Below, in pieces: positions 58,090 through 64,000 of a stretch of DNA of 64,000 nt; position 1 is the first letter of the stretch, and each line of letters opens with the position of its first letter. The DNA lies in assembly GCA_012845835.1 (NCBI GenBank), contig JABAKD010000017.1:6379151-6443150 (forward strand), written 5' to 3'. A model generated the notes under the pieces. The model was not told the origin of the DNA, did not search any database, and saw nothing but the letters and a program-made list of their open reading frames with translations. A program made the position numbers and the translations under genes. The stretch is from Undaria pinnatifida (taxonomy: Eukaryota > Sar > Phaeophyceae > Laminariales > Alariaceae).

Positions 58090-59935
58090 ATGCGCGCAGC
58101 AGCATCATTATAACGACCACATCACCTCGCCTGTTGTATTTGACAATACGTATCTCTTTCTTATAATTAGCGATGTCAGAAAATAATGGTAACTACAAAT
58201 ATTCTACCAGGTATAAAATATTCTAGCTTTCGATCCATGTATCATACAACAATAAATTATGAAGATTTAACACGTTATTTACTACACTTAAACACTGGGC
58301 TGCATGCTGCATCTAACATCAAACCTTCTAGAATAGTAAAAACATTACAAGGCAGATAATATAAAGGGATGTCTTATTGCTTCAATCGTCAGGTTTGTCC
58401 CCTTTGAGGATTTATAGTTTCCGCGCACATATTGAAATGTCCCGCCCCCCGCCCCCGCCCCCTCCCCTCCCCCTCCCCTGACCTCTCTTGTTCATAAAAA
58501 AACCCAACCCTTCCCCCCCCCCCCCCCGTCCCCCGTCCCCCGATTTCCCCCCCCTTCTGCCTAGTTTGTCCAAACGCCTCACTCACAATCGAAATCGGCC
58601 AGAGTAATAAACACCTATACGCAGTTGATATCACGTCATTATCTTTCTGACCTTCCATGACGTAGTTTTCATTTCTTTCCCCCCACCCCCCTCCCCCCCA
58701 AAAAAAACTCCAACGCCCCCTCTTTTCCAACCACCCGCACGATCGCCTAGATCTAGCACCACGCGTATAACAAGCCCCTACATATCTTTGATCTCACAGC
58801 CGAAGTGTATATGAATATTATTTGTGACCTAAACCTCCTGAAAAATCTCCCCCCCCCCCCCCCGCCCCCTCTCGCTATCCCTTGCTCAAACGCCCCACCT
58901 AATATCGAAATCCGCCAGATTAATAAACACTTCACGCACAGGATATCACCTCATTATCTTTCGAGAGCCATCCATGCCGCTGCTTCCCCCCCCCCCCCCG
59001 CCCCGAACGCCCCCTTCTTCCCCACCACCCGCACCATCGCCTAGACCTAGCACCACACGTATAACGAACCCCTCACTTAAAAAACCCTTCCTCCCCCCCC
59101 CCCCCCCCCCCCCGCCCCCCCCGCCCCCTCCCCCCCCCCCCCCCCCCGCCCCCACCCCCCACCTCCCCCCCCCCCCCCCCAAACCATCCCAACCCCACCC
59201 CCTCGAACACTCCACCCTCTCTCTACTCACTGATTGTACGACTTACCCCAGGATGTACATGATAAACTGATGCATTATTTCCAAAACCGTCACATTTATC
59301 CCCTCAAAATAATGTATAGTTTCCACGCACAGATTGAGCTGCCCCACACGCCCCCCCCCCGCCCCAACCCCCTCCCCCCCCCCCCCATGATAAACTGGTG
59401 CATTTTTTTTCTTTTCTTTTCTTTTTTTTCTTCCAAAACCGTCAGATTTATCCCCTTGAAAGGATTTATAGCTCACATGCACAAATTGCCCGCCCGTCCG
59501 CCCCCCCCCCCCCTCCCCCCCCCCCCCCCCCTCCCCCCCCCCCCCCCCCCCCCCCTCCAACCCCGCTCGATTTTGATCAAAACCAGGCCACCACGTCCTC
59601 CAAAACTCCGCCCCCCCCGTCACCGGTTATTCGACTTACAGGATTCACTTGATAAAAGGATACATTTTCCTCCACAGCTGTCAGATTTTGTCCCCCTCAG
59701 AAACGGGTTTTATAGTTTCCGCGCACAGACTGCCTAACGTCACCCTGTTGACCATGATAACTACACTGCTGTAGTTGTAAGGGGAGTCGCCGACCTATAT
59801 CCTTAATGAGGACACACAACTCGTAATACGCGCGATCGGAGTATCACACACAGCTTGCAAAGATGAGTTTCGACGAAATCTTCGATCTCACAGCTGAGCT
59901 GGAGTGTATTTTCATTTTTTATAATAACAGCAGCA
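58090..59935 (+). repeat. Family A composite, second copy of the 23.6-25.6 kb arrangement, inverted
   Basis: Left to right: the AT-rich module (58,090-58,400; GCGATGTCAGAAAATAATGG, TTCGATCCATGTATCATAC), a TTTCCGCGCACATATTGAAA module with C tracts, the CACTCACAATCGAAATCGGC module, a GATCTCACAGCCGAAGTGTA short terminus (58,790), the CCGCCAGATTAATAAACACT module, long C tracts to 59,180, CACTGATTGTACGACTTACC, two TTTATCCCC modules, and the full terminus ending at 59,905. This is the same order as 25,620 down to 23,585 on the other strand. Proline-rich frames here are repeat artefacts. Confidence 0.85.
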
Positions 59936-59939
59936 GCAG

Positions 59940-61520
59940 TTGGGATGAATCGTCACTGGGACCCGCGTGCAGAACAACCCCTCTGCACGTTTATCAAACA
60001 ATTTGCAATTTCCCTAATCAAACATCCTATTCTTCCTCAAAACCTTGTGTTTTCCACTCTAATTACAAATAAACCCACTACCACGTACTAATTCCTGGTA
60101 GATTTCTAATCTCACCGGAGCCATCTCCATTCTTGTGCCCTTGTGCGCTGTGATACACACAACAGCAGGGACAAGCAGGTGTACCCACTGATTGACAGGT
60201 GAGCAATCCCCCCGTACCGCAGACACTCCCGTGGGCATCCCTTCCCGCAAAGAGCAGAGAGCGCTCCCCTCGCGTTCGATTCAGATCGAGTCCCAACTTG
60301 GAACGAAAACCTAGAATTTACTCCTGCTGCTGCTACTGCTGTGCTGCTGTATGTTCTATGCGGGCGGATTAATGCTGTGCTCCGGTACGGACGTGTGCAG
60401 CAGCTGAAGCCAGACTCCGATACTGACACGACGCCATCATCACGGCTGCTCGCATCCCGTGGCTGGAGAGCAATGTACTTCTTTCTCGAAAGTGGAGGAA
60501 GTGTGAGCTGCTCGCTTTGTTTGCTTGTTTTGTCTGTTGCATTGCTGCAGTTGATCTGCATGAGCGATGGAGGAGGGGGGCAGGATGAAGAACACCCGAT
60601 GCTTCGACGTGGGAGTGTTCGATGATGACCAGGTGCAGTGCTATGCTCACTCGTGCTGTAGTCGGACAGACAACAGGGCACGCCTGCCTGCATTGCTTTG
60701 ACATTAGTTTCATTGCCTTGCCTAGACCTCGCCTTGCTCGACCCGTACCCGGCAGCCAGCAGGTGCCAAGAATCTTTGTCGTGAGCTTACAGAGTACGTG
60801 GTAGTTGTACTATTTACTGAAAAACTGTAAGAAGACAGGTGAGGCAAACCTTTGTCATGCGGCCTTGCCTTCATTCCATGGCATTGCATTGCATTGTATT
60901 GCCTTTGCCTTTCACTGCTGTCTCCTGCATGCCTTGCAGTGCCTTGCCTTGCTCCAGCGTGACAGCGGTAGTGCTTCTTGGTTACCGGGTGCATTCTGGT
61001 CGTGTGCACGTTCGTACCAGATCCCTTGGTGCATACCGGTACTTCCCTGGTACTGCAGTACGCGGGACCAGATGGGAGATTTTTGCGGCGCGTTTGCTTG
61101 TATCTCGCACGATTGTTTCTATTGCTTTGCATGGTATTCCATACGAAGTAGTGTTGCCTACTTTGAACCACACTCAGCAGGTGCTGGGTGCATTGAATGT
61201 AGTTATGAGTGTAGGTCGTAAGAAGACACCGGAGCTTTGCGGTGCGGCACGCGTGCTTGCGCTTGCCTGCGGTGCCCTGCCTTGAAAGACCTCTTGCCAT
61301 GCCATGCCGTGCACTTGCAACGTTTTGCACTGCCTTGTGTGTGGAAAGTTGGATTGGTTGAACGACAACGCATGGTAGCCGTGGTTGCAGTCAAACAGCT
61401 ACAGGCGAGCTTCCCGGGCGACGCGCTTCATGCGGTGCGGTTGCTTGCGTTGCCTTTGGCCCCCTATGCGGCGCGATTGCTTGCGTTGCCTTTGGCGTCC
61501 TGGTTTGACGTGGAGATGTT
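59940..61520. other. No gene recognised; TTGCC-rich stretch
   Basis: Frames up to 202 codons (reverse 60,722-61,330) are open, but the underlying DNA from 60,700 to 61,500 is rich in degenerate TTGCCTT, GCATTGC and CCTTGC repeats, which explains this. CTGCTG triplet runs lie near 60,322-60,352. No domain was recognised. Confidence 0.4.
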
Positions 61521-61527
61521 TTACGAC

Positions 61528-61860
61528 TTTTTTTTTTCTTTTTTTTCTCTTTTTTTCTTCCTTTTTGCACACTTCTACTTTCCAGCTTCTGGACAAGCCA
61601 TGGTCAGCGGTGTCGTCCCTTCTTCCCCCTGGTTCTTGCCTTCAATTTTTATCGCGCATAGGGTTCAGCAATCCCACTGCTCGTAGATTTTTCATCGAGT
61701 GTTGCTACCTCACGCTTTCGCGCTTTCCGCAAGTCAATTTGTGCACAAGAAAAAGTCCCCACGAATTCATACAAGTACAAGTATGCACTCGGGGGGATTC
61801 GAACGCACGAAACTGACCTATACCAGGCTCGAGGGTAACCTGATACGCCACCGGGGCGAC
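61528..61860 (-). repeat. tRNA-derived SINE, best copy
   Basis: Read on the reverse strand, the element starts GTCGCCCCGGTGGCGTATCA. It has an A-box-like TGGCGTATCAGG (61,839-61,850) and a clean B box GTTCGAATCC (61,795-61,805), the internal promoter for RNA polymerase III. A body of about 200 bp follows, then an A-rich tail (forward T-rich stretch 61,528-61,567). Head plus body plus tail is the standard SINE layout; movement would depend on a LINE partner not seen here. Three further copies in the window (21.5, 44.0 and 45.6 kb) all lie on the same strand. Target-site duplications could not be fixed. Confidence 0.85.
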
Positions 61861-61864
61861 TGAT

Positions 61865-62580
61865 ATGATGCCGCTATATCATACCAGGTGCATTGCATAC
61901 TCGGGATCGTAGTTGAAAACTGGCGGCAGAGCTTTGCAATGCTTACAATTATTGCGGCACGATTGCCTTGCCGAGCTTTGCCGAGCTTTGACGTGCCTTC
62001 GCTGTGTCAGTTGTGAGGCTATATACGTACATACAGCAACGTCGAGTACTGCTCTATGACAAAGCGTCAATGAGTACCAGGTATGGATGTTCCAAGTTCC
62101 TGATGAGCAGGAGCAGATTAGTTTCTTCACGAGTTGCAGGGAACGGAGTCAGCACGTACCAATTTGGACATAATTGTGAAGGGCCGTCTGTTTTTTTGTT
62201 TTGTATCCCAACGATTCCAATATTTCCGTCCAATGTAGTACAGTATAAGATATGTACAGCAGACAGGATGTCCGGAAGCTCACTGCTGCTGGACGATATG
62301 ATATGTGTTGGACATCATTTTTGCGATCAGGTATCTTGCATTCGAGATTGAGACCAAGGCTACCCGGAATGCCGTTTTATTGCCAGCCGTCTATAGAAAG
62401 CGGGATCGCGCCGCAATCCGACTTCTTCGTGTCGATCTTGTCGGAGTTCTCCTTGCTTTGTCGCTTGGGTACAAGCACTGATTTGGCCGCCCGAGCTTAT
62501 TGGTGTGACCGGTGCGGTATCAAGTCACTTTTTCTTGACACTTTTTCACCCTTCAAGTTCTACAGGGGCTAAGCTTATTT
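61865..62580. other. No gene recognised
   Basis: Frames of 106-115 codons (62,004-62,351 and 62,252-62,572) have no known motif. GTACGTACATACAGC and TGCCGAGCTTTG repeats are short and local. Confidence 0.4.
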
Positions 62581-62584
62581 TCGT

Positions 62585-62775
62585 TTTCTTACTTCCGGCG
62601 GATGGGGAAAAATAACCCTGTTTGAGCTCATCACACCCCACGTATTTCCATAGATGTCAATTGTCAAGTTAGCTCAACCTCCTTCGCAATCCAGCACTAA
62701 TAATAGCTGGCGTATCGTGTGTGTCAATTTCACTCAATCTCCTTCGCAATGCAGCGCTAGCTGGTGTATTTGTTC
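62585..62775 (-). repeat. Dispersed repeat B, copy 2, with internal duplication
   Basis: In reverse complement it reads CCAGCTAGCGCTGCATTGCG, GATTGAGTGAAATTGACACA, a second CCAGC...GCTGGATTGCGAAGG block, GAAATACGTGGGGTGTGATG and TTATTTTTCCCCATCCGCCGG, matching copy 1 at 19,788-19,903. The first part is duplicated here with a period of about 70 bp. No poly-A tail is obvious at this copy. Confidence 0.65.
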
Positions 62776-63007
62776 TGCGGTTACCGACAGCGCTTTTTTT
62801 CACCTTTGTTGGCTTGAGAGGGGGGAAAGGTGATTATATCAACGGACGAAGCAGCGCGAGTTGCTGGGGTGGGAAAGTGCCCGGAGTGCAGTGCAAGGAC
62901 GCAGAACGGTTATTCAACCAATTCGCCCTTGGTAAACGTATCCTTTTGACCCTGCTGGCAGCATCCTGGGCGTCATATATATATTGAAAGAGTAACTCAT
63001 GTGTAAA

Positions 63008-63062
63008 AATGCGCGGCCGGAGTATCACGCAGCTTTCAGAGATGCGCATCGACCCTTACATT
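63008..63062 (+). repeat. Family A terminal fragment, weak
   Basis: GCGCGGCCGGAGTATCACGC, AGCTTTCAGAGATG and ATCGACCCTTACATTGATC follow the order of the family A terminus but with many changes. It lies just upstream of the COG2-like exon, probably in its preceding intron. Confidence 0.45.
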
Positions 63063-63190
63063 GATCTATTAATAGCTCACCGCTGACATATTTGAGACAA
63101 CGTATTTTAGCAGCGCCGTACTTCGCTGTGCCCAACGCCTGCGACTCTGGTTTTTCCTCTTCTGCTGTTGTGTGTACGTCCGTTGTTTAG

Positions 63191-63286
63191 TTCGATCCGG
63201 CCGCGCTGGTTGCGACCACGCGCTCCCTGGTGCCGTTGGAGCGCCTGAGGGACGACCTCCAGGAGCACTTGACGGATCGCAAGCAG
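63191..63286 (+). CDS. COG2-like exon (conserved oligomeric Golgi complex subunit 2), partial gene
   Basis: A 96-base exon is bounded by GTTGTTTAG| (acceptor, 63,190) and CAG|GTAGGG (donor, 63,287) and translates in one phase to 32 residues: FDPAALVATTRSLVPLERLR then DDLQEHLTDRKQ. The pattern FD-x(5-9)-R-x(2)-VPLE-x-LR-x-DL-x(3)-L matches the start of the COG2 N-terminal domain, where the family goes on with a K-x-ELVELIN-x-DYADF helix. COG2 is part of lobe A of the eight-subunit COG tether that sorts vesicles at the Golgi. Third codon positions are strongly G/C (29 of 32), unlike the surrounding DNA. The exon before it was not found, and the next one lies past the right edge. It could instead be another Vps51/COG-type tether. 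Confidence 0.55.
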
Positions 63287-64000
63287 GTAGGGGCGATGAC
63301 GATTGGGGTCATAAATGGGGCAATTAAACTTGCTTGTATGTTGCTATGACTCGTGGGCGATGACGAATGGCGAGATAAATGTGGCAGTTTCGTTTACGAA
63401 AACTGGATGTTACTGTTGTGCCGTGCCTGCGTTCATGTACCCTTCGTGGCGATGATGAATGCAGTGATAGATTGGCGTGTGGTTCGGTGTATGACCTTTT
63501 TTGTGTTTCAATTACGCCGCGTTTCGTGGCTTTAAGCTTTTTGTGTTCTTGTCTTTGTACGATGGCGCCTTGCACGTAACTGTATTTTCAGGCATGCGTG
63601 CATCTGTACACGCTTCCTGGCGCTGATGATAAATGGCTCGATGAAGGTGGCCATTTCACTCACTGGTATTTTGCTGTGGCTTGCCCGCGTGCATATACCC
63701 TCCGACCCGTGGGCGATGATAAATGGCGCGATAAAAAGACGTGGCGCTTACATTACATGGCTCATTTTATGGCGTGCCCGCGTTCATATACCCTTCGGCT
63801 CGTGTGACCTCCAATGCCATCTCCTGTTTTCGGAAATCTCGCGTTTTTTTTTGTTCGCCTTATCTCGTATACCGCGACTACGCCGACTTCTTCCTGTACT
63901 GTGGGACTTTCACTTGCCCGCGGTTTGCTACCGCGTGCCCGCATTGACATGCCGTTCGATCCGCGTCACCCAACAAAATTTTCCGTCTCGCGTGCTTCCC
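63287..64000 (+). repeat. Intronic minisatellite after the COG2-like exon
   Basis: About four diverged units of 90-100 bp start near 63,290, 63,355, 63,618 and 63,707. Shared blocks are GTGGGCGATGA(T/C), (A/G)AATGGCGCGATAAA, GTGGC, TGTG(G/C)C(G/T)TGCC and CGCGTTCATATACCC. The first unit includes the donor site itself (GTAGGGGCGATGAC). No further exon was recognised before the window ends. Confidence 0.65.

Noticed and set aside
58974-59270. Proline-rich and glycine-rich frames around the poly-C and poly-G tracts (also 24,097-24,507, 26,827-27,279, 43,024-43,365)
   Set aside because: They are translations of homopolymers and simple repeats, not supported by start context, splice sites or domains.

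Overview
The window is eukaryotic nuclear DNA, very gene-poor and dominated by repeats of several ages. There is no operon-like gene packing and no long convincing open reading frame. The one confident host-gene trace is a short exon with GT-AG borders. Repeat classes (a tRNA-derived SINE, a Helitron, long inverted-repeat elements, satellites) are eukaryotic. Intron-rich coding, CTG/CTA triplet runs and GC-rich exons in a repeat-rich background would fit a brown alga or another stramenopile, but this is an impression and not proven by any marker gene here. A 500-base run of N (29,691-30,190) is an assembly gap.

Layout. 1-10.2 kb: no gene found; diverged repeats with shared motifs and palindromes. 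10.2-17 kb: solo ends of a dispersed repeat family (called family A here), a GGTCGGG-rich snapback region and a degenerate tandem repeat. 17.0-18.0 kb: a family A copy with very long C tracts. 18.0-20.9 kb: a probable DNA transposon of about 2.85 kb with long inverted ends, two arrays of a roughly 42-bp palindromic repeat and a zinc-finger-like exon. 21.2-21.7 kb: a third copy of that end, abutted by a truncated SINE. 21.9-29.1 kb: a cluster of family A modules, mostly in reverse orientation, separated by poly-G tracts. 30.2-37.6 kb: about 13.6 near-identical copies of a 546-547-bp satellite next to the gap. 37.6-50.7 kb: mostly unassigned sequence with SINE copies, short hairpins and simple repeats. 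50.7-52.0 kb: nested tandem duplications. 52.2-54.1 kb: a decayed Helitron. 55.0-55.7 kb: a RING-like reading frame, followed by a CCACGG-type repeat to 56.7 kb. 57.7-59.9 kb: an inverted second copy of the 23.6-25.6 kb family A composite. 61.5-61.9 kb: the best SINE copy. 63.19-63.29 kb: an exon resembling the N-terminal part of COG2, a Golgi tethering subunit, whose gene runs off the right edge.

Few genes can be said to work together. The mobile elements are mostly inactive by appearance: the Helitron has lost its frame and its catalytic histidines, and the SINE copies vary in completeness. The features that most deserve follow-up are the inverted-repeat transposon with paired palindromic arrays, the hammerhead-ribozyme-like fold in the conserved end of family A, the strand-locked G tracts within family A, and the homogeneous 547-bp satellite. 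No retrovirus-like, Polinton-like or toxin-gene remnant was recognised.
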